In this document: one piece after another, positions 35,202-43,731 of the stretch
How the letters are laid out: every line of letters begins with the position of its first letter
Numbering within the stretch: the stretch's first letter is position 1
Assembly (NCBI GenBank): GCA_046046245.1
Contig: JBJOKE010000045.1
Location: forward strand, 25,387 to 89,386
DNA from: UBA4615 sp046046245
Lineage (GTDB): Bacteria; Pseudomonadota; Gammaproteobacteria; Burkholderiales; Burkholderiaceae_E
Length of the DNA stretch: 64,000 nucleotides
Direction: 5' to 3'
Program-made: the position numbers and the translations under genes
The notes under the pieces: model-generated
Database searches by the model: none
What the model was told of the DNA's origin: nothing
The model's input: the letters and a program-made list of their open reading frames with translations, nothing else

Positions 35202-36818
35202 ATGACCGCCACGACGCCAGCCCGCATCGACCCGTCCGCGCTGCGCGAGCGCCTGGGCGACGGCGCCGAGATCGCGCTCGTCGACGTCCGCGACGGCGGC
35301 CCCTTCGCCCGTCGTCACCTGCTGACCGCCAGCAGCCTGCCGCTGGCCCAGGTCGAGCTGCGCGCGCCGGTGCTGCTGCCGCGGCGCGACGTCCGCGTCG
35401 TCGCGATGGACGCCGATGGCGCACCCGGCGGCGAGGCCGAGCGCGCGGCCGCGCTGCTGGCGCGCCACGGCTGGACCGACGTGTCGGTGCTGGCCGGCGG
35501 CCTCGCCGCCTGGGAGGCGGCCGGCCACGAGGTGTTCTCCGGCACCAACGTGCCGTCGAAGGCCTTCGGCGAGCATGTCGAGCACGCGTTCGACACGCCG
35601 CGCATCGAGCCGGGGGAACTCGACCGCTGGCGTGCCGAGGGCCGCGACCTCGTCGTCTTCGACTCGCGTCCGCTCGAGGAGTACCGGCAGGTCAGCATCC
35701 CCGGCGCGACCGACTGTCCGGGTGCGGAGCTGGTGCTGCGCGTGCCCGGCGCGGTCCGCTCGCCGGACACGATCGTCGTGGTCAACTGCGCGGGCCGCAC
35801 GCGGTCGATCCTCGGCGCGCAGAGCCTGCGCAACGCCGGGCTGCCGAATCCGGTCTACGCGCTGAAGAACGGCACCATGGGCTGGCACCTCGCCGGGCTG
35901 CGGACCGACCGCGGCCGCGAGAACCTCCTCGACGAGCCGACGGGCGAGGGCCTGGCCCGCGCGCAGCGGATGGCGGCCGAGGTCGCCCGCCGCTGGGGCG
36001 TGTCCGTCGTCGACCGCGCGATCCTCGAGCGCTGGCGGGCGGATGCGTCCCGCACCACCTACGTGTTCGACGTGCGGCTGCCCGAGGCGTTCGCGGCGGG
36101 TCATCTGCCCGGCAGCCTGAACGCGCCGGGCGGGCAGCTGGTGCAGGCCACCGATACCTTCGCCGCGGTCCGCCACGCGCGGATCGTGCTGGTCGACCGG
36201 CACGCGGTGCAGGCGCCGATGACCGCCCACTGGCTCGGTCAGATGGGCTGGTCCGACGTGCACGTGCTCGCGGGCGGGCTCGACGGCCCGCTCGAGTCCG
36301 GAGCGGTCCGCGTGCCCGCTCTCGGCGAGGACCGGCTGACGGCCGAGGCGATCGACGTCGCCGGGTTGGCCGACGCGCTCGCTCGCGCTGCGGTCCGCGT
36401 CGTCGACGTCGGCGACAGCTACTGGTACCGGAGCGCGCGCATTCCCGGCTCGGCGTATGCGATGCGCTCGAAGCTCGCCGCGGGCCTCGCGACGCTGCCG
36501 TCGGACGCCTCGCTGGTCTTCTGCTGCAACGACGGTCGCCTCGCCCGCCATGCCGCGCAGGATGCGCTCGCGCTCGGCCGGTCGGACGTGCGCTGGCTCG
36601 CGGGCGGTCGCGCCGCCTGGCGCGCGTCCGGACGGCCGGTCGAGGCCTGCCCCGGCGACGACGATCCGCTGCTGCTGACCGGGACCGACGACATGTGGTA
36701 CCCGCCCTGGGCCCGCGGGGACGACGTCGAGGCGGCGATGCGCCAGTACCTGACCTGGGAAGTGGATCTGCTGAAGCAGCTCGAACGCGAGCCCTACCTG
36801 CGCTTCGCCGCGCCTTGA
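35202..36818 (+). CDS. Four-domain rhodanese (sulfurtransferase) protein
   Basis: A 538-residue cytoplasmic protein with four rhodanese folds (about 8-112, 133-245, 262-366 and 378-483). Active-site Cys is present in domain 2 (Cys196 in VVNCAGRTRS) and domain 4 (Cys441/442 in FCCNDGRLA). Domains 1 and 3 carry Met-Asp-Ala and Asp-Arg-His in that position, so they are degenerate. It therefore looks like two tandem inactive-active pairs, consistent with duplication of a two-domain ancestor. A C-terminal tail of about 50 residues (DDMWYPPWARGDD...) is extra. It probably moves sulfane sulfur; pairing with an aminotransferase suggests breakdown of a sulfur amino acid. The -35 of the next promoter overlaps its stop codon. 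Confidence 0.85.
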   Translation: MTATTPARIDPSALRERLGDGAEIALVDVRDGGPFARRHLLTASSLPLAQVELRAPVLLPRRDVRVVAMDADGAPGGEAERAAALLARHGWTDVSVLAGGLAAWEAAGHEVFSGTNVPSKAFGEHVEHAFDTPRIEPGELDRWRAEGRDLVVFDSRPLEEYRQVSIPGATDCPGAELVLRVPGAVRSPDTIVVVNCAGRTRSILGAQSLRNAGLPNPVYALKNGTMGWHLAGLRTDRGRENLLDEPTGEGLARAQRMAAEVARRWGVSVVDRAILERWRADASRTTYVFDVRLPEAFAAGHLPGSLNAPGGQLVQATDTFAAVRHARIVLVDRHAVQAPMTAHWLGQMGWSDVHVLAGGLDGPLESGAVRVPALGEDRLTAEAIDVAGLADALARAAVRVVDVGDSYWYRSARIPGSAYAMRSKLAAGLATLPSDASLVFCCNDGRLARHAAQDALALGRSDVRWLAGGRAAWRASGRPVEACPGDDDPLLLTGTDDMWYPPWARGDDVEAAMRQYLTWEVDLLKQLEREPYLRFAAP

Positions 36819-36843
36819 CGGGGTCGGCCCGATTCCCGACACT
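36815..36843 (+). promoter_or_regulatory. Promoter of the second peptide-type importer
   Basis: TTGACG (36815-36820, overlapping the rhodanese stop), a 17-bp spacer and GACACT (36838-36843). The layout is the same as at 21461: strong -35, weak -10, and the GGAACGCGTGTTC dyad immediately downstream. Confidence 0.5.
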
Positions 36844-36863
36844 GACCCCACAACGGAACGCGT

Positions 36864-36880
36864 GTTCCATCATCAAGAAC
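36864..36880. promoter_or_regulatory. GTTC-N9-GAAC operator (IclR-type candidate) at the second importer
   Basis: GTTCCATCATCAAGAAC has the same 17-bp frame as the sites at 21510 and 53688. It shares its GTTC with the overlapping dyad GGAACGCGTGTTCC (36855-36868), identical in 13 of 14 positions to 21501-21514. It lies 34 bp before the ATG at 36915, downstream of the predicted start. Confidence 0.6.
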
Positions 36881-36914
36881 AGCCCGAATCGCCGGGCCCC
36901 GCAGGGAGACTCCG

Positions 36915-38477
36915 ATGAAGCGCCTGCTCGCCGCCACCCTCGTCACGCTCGCCGCGCTGCCCCTGCAGCAGGCCTCGGCGCAGACCGTGCGGATCGTCAT
37001 GCACTCCGACCTGAAGATCCTCGATCCGACGGTCAGCACGCAGTACATCGTGCGCAACCACGGCTACCTGGTCTGGGACCAGCTGCTCGCGGTGGACGCG
37101 AAGGGCACGGTCCGTCCGCAGATGGCGGAGAAGTGGGACGTGAGCGCCGACCGGCTCACCTGGACCTTCCGGCTGCGCGACGGCCTGGAGTGGCACGACG
37201 GCACGCCGGTCACCGCCGAGGACTGCATCGCGTCGGTGAGGCGCTTCATCCGCCGCGACCCCACCGGGCTGCGGCTCGCGCCCTTCGTCGCGTCGATGGA
37301 CGCGGTCGACGCGAAGACCTTCCGCCTCGTGCTGAAGGAGCCCTACGGCCTGGTGCTCGAGACGCTGTCCAAGCCCAGCCTCGCGCCGCTGCTGATCATG
37401 CCGAAGCGCGTCGCCGAGACCGACCCGGCCGAGCCGATCAAGCCCGAGCAGGTGATCGGCTCCGGCCCCTTCGTCTTCAAGCGCGACGAGTGGAAGCCGG
37501 GCGAGCGCGTGGTCTACGTGAAGAATCCGAAGTACCGGCCGCGCGCCGAGCCGCCTTCGGGCCTGGCCGGCGGCAAGGTCGCGATGGTGGACCGCGTCGA
37601 GTGGGTCAACATCACCGACCCGCAGACCGCGGTCAACGCGCTGGTCCGGGGCGAGGTCGACGCCGTGGAGAACGTGCCGCCCGACCTGCTGCCGCTGCTC
37701 GAGAAGGAGAAGGGGCTGTTCCTCAAGCCCTTCACCTCGGGCCAGTACTTCGCGCGGATGAACCACGCGCATCCGCCCTTCGACAACCCGAAGATCCGCC
37801 AGGCCGCGATGATCGCGCTCAGCCAGGAGCAGATCCTGAAGGGCACGGTCGGCGACCCGAAGTACTACAAGGTCTGCCGATCGATGTACGCCTGCGGCAG
37901 CCCGCTCGCCACCGACGTCGGCATGAAGGACCTGGTGAAGGGCGACGCGAAGCGCGCGGCCGCGCTGCTGAAGGAAGCCGGCTACGACGGCACGCCGGTG
38001 GTGCTGCCGTATCCCACCGACGTGACCCTGCTGGCGCCGCTCGGCCCGCTCGCCAAGCAGCAGCTCGAGCGCGCCGGCTTCAAGGTCCAGCTCGCGCCGT
38101 CCGACTGGCAGTCGATGGGCGCGCGGCTGCGCAAGAAGGACAAGCCGGCCGACGGCGGCTGGTCGTTCTTCATGTCGTTCTACGACACGCGCGACGCGCT
38201 CGACCCGATCGGCCGGACCATGCTCAACACGAACTGCAGGACCTCGTTCCTCGGCTGGCCCTGCGACGACAAGATGGAGTCGCTGCGCGACGCGTTCACG
38301 CGCGCCTCCGACATGGAGGCCAAGCGCGACCTCGCACGGCAGATCCAGGAGCGCAACAACGAGTTCGTCGCGTTCGTGACCCTCGGCGAGGCGAGCTTCG
38401 TGGGCGCGGTCTCGAAGAGCCTGGAGCAGGTGTTCGACGCGCCGTTCACGGTGTTCTGGGGCCTGAAGAAGAAGTGA
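36915..38477 (+). CDS. ABC transporter substrate-binding protein, family 5
   Basis: A 520-residue periplasmic peptide/opine-type binding protein. Signal peptide MKRLLAATLVTLAALPLQQASAQ, then TVRIVMHSDLKILDPTVSTQYIVRNHGYLVWDQLLA. Family motifs: LTWTFRLRDGLEWHDGTPVTAEDC, GSGPFVFKRDEWKPGERVVYVKNPKY and DNPKIRQAAMIALSQEQIL. Four Cys (near ACG and TNCRTSFLGWPC) may form disulfides. First gene of a three-gene unit with two permeases. The ligand is unknown; the neighbouring deacetylase and aminotransferase suggest an acylated amine or amino compound. Confidence 0.9.
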   Translation: MKRLLAATLVTLAALPLQQASAQTVRIVMHSDLKILDPTVSTQYIVRNHGYLVWDQLLAVDAKGTVRPQMAEKWDVSADRLTWTFRLRDGLEWHDGTPVTAEDCIASVRRFIRRDPTGLRLAPFVASMDAVDAKTFRLVLKEPYGLVLETLSKPSLAPLLIMPKRVAETDPAEPIKPEQVIGSGPFVFKRDEWKPGERVVYVKNPKYRPRAEPPSGLAGGKVAMVDRVEWVNITDPQTAVNALVRGEVDAVENVPPDLLPLLEKEKGLFLKPFTSGQYFARMNHAHPPFDNPKIRQAAMIALSQEQILKGTVGDPKYYKVCRSMYACGSPLATDVGMKDLVKGDAKRAAALLKEAGYDGTPVVLPYPTDVTLLAPLGPLAKQQLERAGFKVQLAPSDWQSMGARLRKKDKPADGGWSFFMSFYDTRDALDPIGRTMLNTNCRTSFLGWPCDDKMESLRDAFTRASDMEAKRDLARQIQERNNEFVAFVTLGEASFVGAVSKSLEQVFDAPFTVFWGLKKK

Positions 38478-38523
38478 CGACGGCGGCCGGGGCGGGGACG
38501 GGCGGCGCGCGCGGGGCACGCCG

Positions 38524-39465
38524 GTGATCGGGTTCGTCGCGCGCCGCGTCGCCGCGGTCGTGCCGGTGCTCCTGGTGGTCGCGGTGATCGTCTTCGGGAT
38601 ACTGCGTTCGGTGCCCGGTGATCCCGCCGCGGTGATCGCCGGCGACTCGGCCACCCCCGAGCAGGTCGCCGCGCTGCGCGAGAAGCTCGGGCTCGAGAAG
38701 CCGATCGTCACGCAGTTCGTCATCTGGCTGGGCGGGGTGCTGCGCGGCGACCTCGGCGAGAGCTATTACTTCCGCAAGCCGGTGGCCGAACTGATCGTGC
38801 AGCGGCTCGAGCCCACGCTCGCGCTCGGGCTCGCGGCGCTCTCGATCGCGGTCTCGGTCGCGGTGCCGCTCGGTGTCGTCGCCGCATTCCGGCAGGGCAC
38901 CTGGATCGACCGCGCGGTCATGGGCCTGTCGGTCGCCGGTTTCTCGATGCCGGTGTTCGTGCTCGGCTACCTGCTGGTCTGGATCTTCTCGGTGCAGCTC
39001 GAATGGCTGCCGGTGCAGGGTTACGCGCGGATCGCCGACGGCCTGGGCCCCTTCCTCGAGCGGCTGCTGCTGCCGGCGCTCACGCTCGCGCTGGTCTACG
39101 TCGCGCTGGTCGCGCGGATCACCCGCACCAGCGTGCTCGAGGTGCTGAACGAGGACTACGTGCGCACCGCACGCGCGAAGGGCCTGCGCGAGCGCGACGT
39201 GCTGACCCGGCACGCGCTGCGCAACGCCGCGGTGCCGATCCTCACGGTGGTGGGCATCGGCCTGGCGGTCCTGATCGGCGGCGCCGTGGTCACCGAGAGC
39301 GTGTTCGCGATCCCCGGGCTCGGCCGGCTGACGGTGGAGGCCGTGCTGTCGCGCGACTTCCCGGTGATCCAGGCGCTCATCCTGCTGTTCGCCACCGCCT
39401 ACGTGTTCGTCAACCTCGCGATCGACATCGGCTACGCGGTGCTCGATCCGCGGATCCGGTACTGA
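38524..39465 (+). CDS. ABC transporter permease, OppB/DppB type
   Basis: A 313-residue inner membrane permease with about six helices. GTG start at 38524. N-terminus MIGFVARRVAAVVPVLLVVAVIVFGILRSVPGDPAAVIAG; EAA loop EDYVRTARAKGLRERDVLTRHALRNAAVPI. It pairs with the next gene, 7 bp downstream, to form the channel. Confidence 0.92.
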   Translation: MIGFVARRVAAVVPVLLVVAVIVFGILRSVPGDPAAVIAGDSATPEQVAALREKLGLEKPIVTQFVIWLGGVLRGDLGESYYFRKPVAELIVQRLEPTLALGLAALSIAVSVAVPLGVVAAFRQGTWIDRAVMGLSVAGFSMPVFVLGYLLVWIFSVQLEWLPVQGYARIADGLGPFLERLLLPALTLALVYVALVARITRTSVLEVLNEDYVRTARAKGLRERDVLTRHALRNAAVPILTVVGIGLAVLIGGAVVTESVFAIPGLGRLTVEAVLSRDFPVIQALILLFATAYVFVNLAIDIGYAVLDPRIRY

Positions 39466-39472
39466 GGCGGCG

Positions 39473-40363
39473 GTGGCCGGGTCGTCCCGTCCCTCGCGCT
39501 GGCGCGTGGCGCTGCGCCACAAGGGCGTGATCGCCGGTGGCATCGTGCTGGTGCTGATCCTCGCGATGGCGCTGCTCGCGCCCTGGCTCGACACGGTGGA
39601 CCCGGCCGAGCTCGACCCGGGCGCGCGCAACGCGAAGCCGGGACAGGTGGTGGAGGTGCTGCGCGACGACGGCGAGACCGGCGAGCGCGTCGCCCGCCTC
39701 GGTACCGACCACCTCGGCCGCGACGTCTGGAGCCGCGTGGTCTACGGCGCGCGGGTGTCGCTGGTGGTGGGCGTGACGGTGGCGGTGCTGTCGGTGTCGA
39801 TCGGGCTGGCGATCGGCCTGGCGGCCGGCTGGTGGCGCAGGCTCGACGGGCCGGTGATGCGGGTGATGGACGGGCTGATGGCCATTCCCGGCATCCTGCT
39901 CGCGATCGCGCTGGTGGGCATCTGGGGCGGCGGACTGGTCACCGTGATCCTCGCGATCGTCGTGCCCGACGTGCCGCGCGTGGTGCGGCTGGTGCGCTCG
40001 GTGGTGCTGTCGGTCCGCGAGGAGCCCTACGTCGAGGCGGCGGTGACGGTCGGCACGCCCGCGGTCGCGCTGCTGTGGCGGCACGTGCTGCCGAACACCG
40101 TGTCGCCGCTGATCGTGCAGGGCACCTTCGTCTGCGCGTCGGCGATGCTCGCCGAGGCTGCGCTGTCCTTCCTCGGCGTGGGGATCCCGCCGGAGATCCC
40201 GAGCTGGGGGAACATCATCGCCGAGGGGCGCGCGCTGTTCCGCGTCCATCCGCACGTGATCTTCTTTCCCGGCGCCTGTCTGGCGCTGACGGTGCTCGCG
40301 GTCAACGTGCTCGGCGACGGACTGCGCGACACGCTCGACCCGAAGATGGCGCAGCGGAGCTGA
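39473..40363 (+). CDS. ABC transporter permease, OppC/DppC type
   Basis: A 296-residue inner membrane permease with about six helices. GTG start at 39473. It has the family segments GTDHLGRDVWSRVVYGARVSL and the EAA loop EEPYVEAAVTVGTPAVALLWRHVLPN. An insertion after the first helix (residues about 48-80, ARNAKPGQVVEVLRDDGETGERV) is longer than in DppC at 30.9 kb. No ATPase genes follow; the convergent deacetylase gene begins 23 bp later. Confidence 0.92.
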   Translation: MAGSSRPSRWRVALRHKGVIAGGIVLVLILAMALLAPWLDTVDPAELDPGARNAKPGQVVEVLRDDGETGERVARLGTDHLGRDVWSRVVYGARVSLVVGVTVAVLSVSIGLAIGLAAGWWRRLDGPVMRVMDGLMAIPGILLAIALVGIWGGGLVTVILAIVVPDVPRVVRLVRSVVLSVREEPYVEAAVTVGTPAVALLWRHVLPNTVSPLIVQGTFVCASAMLAEAALSFLGVGIPPEIPSWGNIIAEGRALFRVHPHVIFFPGACLALTVLAVNVLGDGLRDTLDPKMAQRS

Positions 40364-40386
40364 GCGCGGCCCGAAGCGCCCGCGCC

Positions 40387-41424
40387 TCAGGACCGCGACC
40401 GGCCGAACCCCTCCAGGAACGCCAGCAGGTTCGCGCCCAGCGCGTCGACCGCGTAGCCGCCTTCCTGCACCAGCAGCGTCGGCAGCCCGAGCGCCCCCAC
40501 CGTCCGCCCGCAGGCGCGAAAGCCCTCGGTCGAGACCGACAGCAGCGCCGACGGATCGCGCTCGAACGCGTCGAAGCCCAGCGACACGACGAGCGCCGCC
40601 GGCTCGAAGCGCCGGACCGCCGCCGCGGCCGCGGCCACCGCGTCGAGCCAGCCCGCGTCGCGCGTGCCCGCGGGCAGCGGCAGGTTCAGGTTGAAGCCGG
40701 CACCCGCGCCGCGTCCGGTCTCGTCGGCGCGCCCGGCGAAGAACGGGAAGCCCGCGTCGGGATCGGCGTGCACCGAGACGAACAGCACGTCGGCGCGCTC
40801 GTAGAACAGGCCCTGCGTGCCGTTGCCGTGATGAACGTCGACGTCGAGGACCGCGACGCGGCCGAGCCGCCGCACGAGGTGCTCGGCCGCGACCGCCGCG
40901 TTGTTGACGTAGCAGAAGCCCGCGCCCACGTCGGCGTACGCATGGTGGCCCGGCGGACGGCACAGCGCATAGGCTTCGCGCTCGCCGGCGAGCAGCGCCT
41001 CGGCGCCGTCGAGCGCGCAGTCGGCCGCGCCCGCGATCGCGGCCCAGGTGCCGGCGCCGATCGGCACCGTGGTGCTCGACAGGTACCAGCCGGCCTGCCC
41101 GAGCACCGAGCCGGGCCGCGCGTCCATGTGTCGGTTCGGGAAGGCGTAGGGCAGCACCCAGTCGCTGCGCGGCCCGCTCGCGAACGCCTCCTTCCAGCGC
41201 GCGTGCGCGGTGCGCAGGAACTCGAGGTAACCCTCGGTGTGAAGCCGGCGCAGCGGCGCCAGGCCGTGCGCGCGCGGCGCGAGCACCGGGTGGCCCGCGC
41301 CGCGCAGCGCGGCGAGCAGCGCGTCGACGCGCTCGGGCGTCTCGCGCGCCGGCACCACTTCGCCGCCGATCGCGTAGCGCTGCGGCGCGTGCCCGGCCTG
41401 CGCGTCGGAATGGAAGACCTGCAT
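40387..41424 (-). CDS. aphA: Histone deacetylase-family acetylpolyamine amidohydrolase
   Basis: A 345-residue zinc deacetylase of the class II HDAC / acetylpolyamine amidohydrolase group. Zinc ligands: Asp196 and His198 in LDVDVHHGNGTQ, and Asp285 in SLGFDAFERDP. The catalytic His pair is 160-161 (PPGHHA), and Tyr324 (EGGYAV) is the oxyanion residue. Length and residue positions are within one or two of Mycoplana ramosa APAH as I remember it, which favours acetylpolyamine or small acyl-amide substrates over proteins. Upstream, 16 bp away, is an omega-aminotransferase, and the importer converges on it: uptake, deacetylation and transamination in one locus. Confidence 0.87.
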   Translation of the reverse strand: MQVFHSDAQAGHAPQRYAIGGEVVPARETPERVDALLAALRGAGHPVLAPRAHGLAPLRRLHTEGYLEFLRTAHARWKEAFASGPRSDWVLPYAFPNRHMDARPGSVLGQAGWYLSSTTVPIGAGTWAAIAGAADCALDGAEALLAGEREAYALCRPPGHHAYADVGAGFCYVNNAAVAAEHLVRRLGRVAVLDVDVHHGNGTQGLFYERADVLFVSVHADPDAGFPFFAGRADETGRGAGAGFNLNLPLPAGTRDAGWLDAVAAAAAAVRRFEPAALVVSLGFDAFERDPSALLSVSTEGFRACGRTVGALGLPTLLVQEGGYAVDALGANLLAFLEGFGRSRS

Positions 41425-41440
41425 CGCCCGGGCCTCCCCG

Positions 41441-42829
41441 TCAGCCGACGAGCGACTTCGAGCGCGCGAACGCGAGCGTGGTGTCGAGCGCGCGGCCGAG
41501 CTTGTCGAACATCTCGTCGATCTGCGTCTCGGTGATGATCAGCGGCGGGCACAGCGCCATCGTGTCGCGCAGCGCGCGGGTGATCAGGCCCTCCTCGAGC
41601 ACCGCGTCCGACAGCCGCGCCTGCACGCCCGAGGTCGGGTCGAAGGGCGTGCGCGAGGCCTTGTCGCGGACCAGCTCGATCGCGCCGATCAGGCCCACGC
41701 CGCGCGCGCCCGCGACCAGCGGATGCGCATCGAGCGCGTGCAGTCGCTCGAGGAAGCGCGGCGACATCGCGCGCACGTGGCCGACGATGTCGCGCTCCTC
41801 GTAGAGCTTGAGCGCCTCGACGGCCACCGCCGACGCGACCGGGTGGCCGGCGTAGGTCACGCCGTGCGCGAACGCGCCGTTGCGCTTGCTGCCCTCGACC
41901 ACGCCCTCGTAGACCTGGGCCGACACCAGGGTCGCCGAGATCGGCAGGTAGGAGCTGGAGAGCGCCTTCGCGACCGTCATCAGGTCGGGCCGGATGCCGT
42001 AGGTGTCGCAGCCGAACATGCTGCCGGTCCGCCCGAAGCCGCAGATCACCTCGTCGGCCACCAGCAGGATGTCGTGCTTGCGCAGCACCGCCTGCAGCTT
42101 CGGGAAGTAGCTCGCCGGCGGCACGATCACGCCGCCCGCGCCCTGCACCGGCTCGGCGAAGAACGCGGCGATGGTGTCGGCGCCCTCGCGTTCGATCAGC
42201 GCCTCGAGCTCGGCCATCAGCCGGTCGACCAGCTGCTCCTCGGTCTCGCCGGGCTTCGCGTAGTGGTAGGCGCTGGGGCAGCCGGTGCGCAGCACGCGGC
42301 CGATCGGCAGGTCGAAGTCGGCGTGGTTGCCGGCGAGCCCGGTGAGGCTCGCGGTCATCACCGTCACGCCGTGGTAGCCGCGCTCGCGTGCGATCAGCTT
42401 CTTCTTGCCGGGCTTGCCGATCGCGTTGAAGTAGTACCAGATCAGCTTGACCGCGGCGTCGTTCGCCTCGGAGCCGGAGTTCGCGTACAGCGCCTTGTCC
42501 ATCCCGAGGTGGCGCGTCATGGCGAGCAGCCGCTCCGACAGCTCGATCGACGGCTCGTTCGAGCGGCCCGCGAAGATCTGGTAGTAGGGCAGCTCGCGCA
42601 TCTGGCGGATCGCGGCCTCGACCAGCCGCTGCTCGGAGAAGCCGAGCGCGGTGCACCACAGGCCCGACATGCCTTCGAGATAGCGGCGGCCCTGGTCGTC
42701 CTCGACGTACACGCCGTCGCCCTTGCGGATCACCATCGGGCCGGTCACCGCGATCTTGTCGAGCGGCGTGTACGGGTGCAGCAGGTTGCGGACGTCCTGT
42801 CGGACGTTGTCGTCGTGGGTGCGCGTCAT
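41441..42829 (-). CDS. Omega-amino acid/putrescine-type class III aminotransferase
   Basis: A 462-residue PLP enzyme. Motifs: YANSGSEANDAAVKLIWYY, ERGYHGVTVMTASLTG, FFAEPVQGAGGVIVPP, LLVADEVICGFGRTGSMFG, and the Schiff-base Lys in TVAKALSSSYLPISA. It belongs to the branch including omega-amino acid:pyruvate and SpuC-type polyamine:pyruvate aminotransferases. Expressed with the deacetylase (16 bp gap), it would deaminate the freed amine to an aldehyde, which the aldehyde dehydrogenase at 43.7 kb could oxidise. It is divergent from a TetR regulator across 146 bp. Confidence 0.92.
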   Translation of the reverse strand: MTRTHDDNVRQDVRNLLHPYTPLDKIAVTGPMVIRKGDGVYVEDDQGRRYLEGMSGLWCTALGFSEQRLVEAAIRQMRELPYYQIFAGRSNEPSIELSERLLAMTRHLGMDKALYANSGSEANDAAVKLIWYYFNAIGKPGKKKLIARERGYHGVTVMTASLTGLAGNHADFDLPIGRVLRTGCPSAYHYAKPGETEEQLVDRLMAELEALIEREGADTIAAFFAEPVQGAGGVIVPPASYFPKLQAVLRKHDILLVADEVICGFGRTGSMFGCDTYGIRPDLMTVAKALSSSYLPISATLVSAQVYEGVVEGSKRNGAFAHGVTYAGHPVASAVAVEALKLYEERDIVGHVRAMSPRFLERLHALDAHPLVAGARGVGLIGAIELVRDKASRTPFDPTSGVQARLSDAVLEEGLITRALRDTMALCPPLIITETQIDEMFDKLGRALDTTLAFARSKSLVG

Positions 42830-42860
42830 CGCGTGTGCCTCCTCGTTGTCGTGCGTGCAT

Positions 42861-42875
42861 CGGACCGGCGGTCGG
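42861..42875. promoter_or_regulatory. TetR-type operator-like dyad between aminotransferase and tetR
   Basis: CGGACCGGCGGTCGG has perfect inner arms GACCG/CGGTC around one G. It lies 32 bp upstream of the aminotransferase start and 101 bp upstream of the divergent tetR gene, as expected for autoregulation plus control of the catabolic genes. Confidence 0.5.
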
Positions 42876-42949
42876 ATGCGGTGTGTCGAATGGTTCCGCG
42901 ATGACCGTCATCGCGGCGCGGATGCCCGGTGCGTCGCCGACCGGACTGA

Positions 42950-42955
42950 TAGAAT
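42950..42955 (+). promoter_or_regulatory. Candidate -10 element of tetR
   Basis: TAGAAT lies 20 bp before the tetR ATG at 42976. A CCGACCGGAC half-site resembling the operator overlaps the spacer region just upstream. Confidence 0.45.
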
Positions 42956-42975
42956 TCGTCTGAGTTCCCGATGCC

Positions 42976-43665
42976 ATGCGCAATCACGGCAAGCCGCCCG
43001 CTCCGGGCCCCTTCTCGTCGCCTCCCGTGCCCGTGCCGGACCCCGATCCGGCGCTGTCGGGCGCCCGCATGCGTACGGTGCCGCGCCAGCAGCGCGCGCG
43101 CGCGGCGGTCAACCGCATCCTGCGGGCCACCGGCGAACTGCTCGACGACGCCGGCTTCGACGCGCTCACGACCACCGCGGTCGCCGAGCGGGCCGGCGTC
43201 AACATCGCCACGCTCTACCGCTACTTCCCCGACAAGTTCGCGCTGATCGAGGCGCTCGCGCTCGCCATCGAGACCGAGCGCTACGAGAAGGTCGGACCGA
43301 TGCTGGCCGCCTTCGGCACCTCGGCCGACTGGCGCAAGGACCTGCGCGCGATCTTCGAGAAGCTGCTCGACCTGCGGGTCAAGCGCATCGGCGTGCGGGG
43401 TCTGCGGCGTGCGCTGCACTCCGCGCCCCAGCTGTGGGTCACCGAGCGGCAGGGCTTCGCGCGGATGGCCGAGCGGCTGTCCACCGCGATGCGCACCCGC
43501 GTCCCGACGCTCACGCAGCCGCGTGCCGAGCTGATCGCGGTCACGATGCTGACGATGCTGATCGGCCTGCTCGACCAGGCGATGCTCGAGCCCGCGCAGC
43601 GGCGAGCCGTGGTCCGCGAGGGCTCGACCGCGCTCGAGCGCTACCTCGCGCCGTACCTCGACTGA
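42976..43665 (+). CDS. TetR/AcrR family transcriptional regulator
   Basis: A 229-residue regulator. A Pro-rich disordered N-terminus (residues 1-38) precedes the DNA-binding domain: RILRATGELLDDAGFDALTTTAVAERAGVNIATLYRYFPDKFALIEAL. It diverges from the omega-aminotransferase gene and sits between the deacetylase/aminotransferase pair and the aldehyde dehydrogenase, so it probably controls amine catabolism in response to a pathway metabolite. That is inferred from position and the dyad in the shared intergenic region. Confidence 0.92.
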   Translation: MRNHGKPPAPGPFSSPPVPVPDPDPALSGARMRTVPRQQRARAAVNRILRATGELLDDAGFDALTTTAVAERAGVNIATLYRYFPDKFALIEALALAIETERYEKVGPMLAAFGTSADWRKDLRAIFEKLLDLRVKRIGVRGLRRALHSAPQLWVTERQGFARMAERLSTAMRTRVPTLTQPRAELIAVTMLTMLIGLLDQAMLEPAQRRAVVREGSTALERYLAPYLD

Positions 43666-43731
43666 TCCGATCCGTCGTTCGCCCGGCGCCGCGCGCGCGG
43701 GGCGCGAGCCGACCCGCGCACGCATCCCGCG

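Noticed and set aside
42950..42960. GAATTC-containing stretch next to tetR as a dyad operator
   Set aside because: The 6-bp palindrome is expected by chance and overlaps the -10 element; longer arms are absent.
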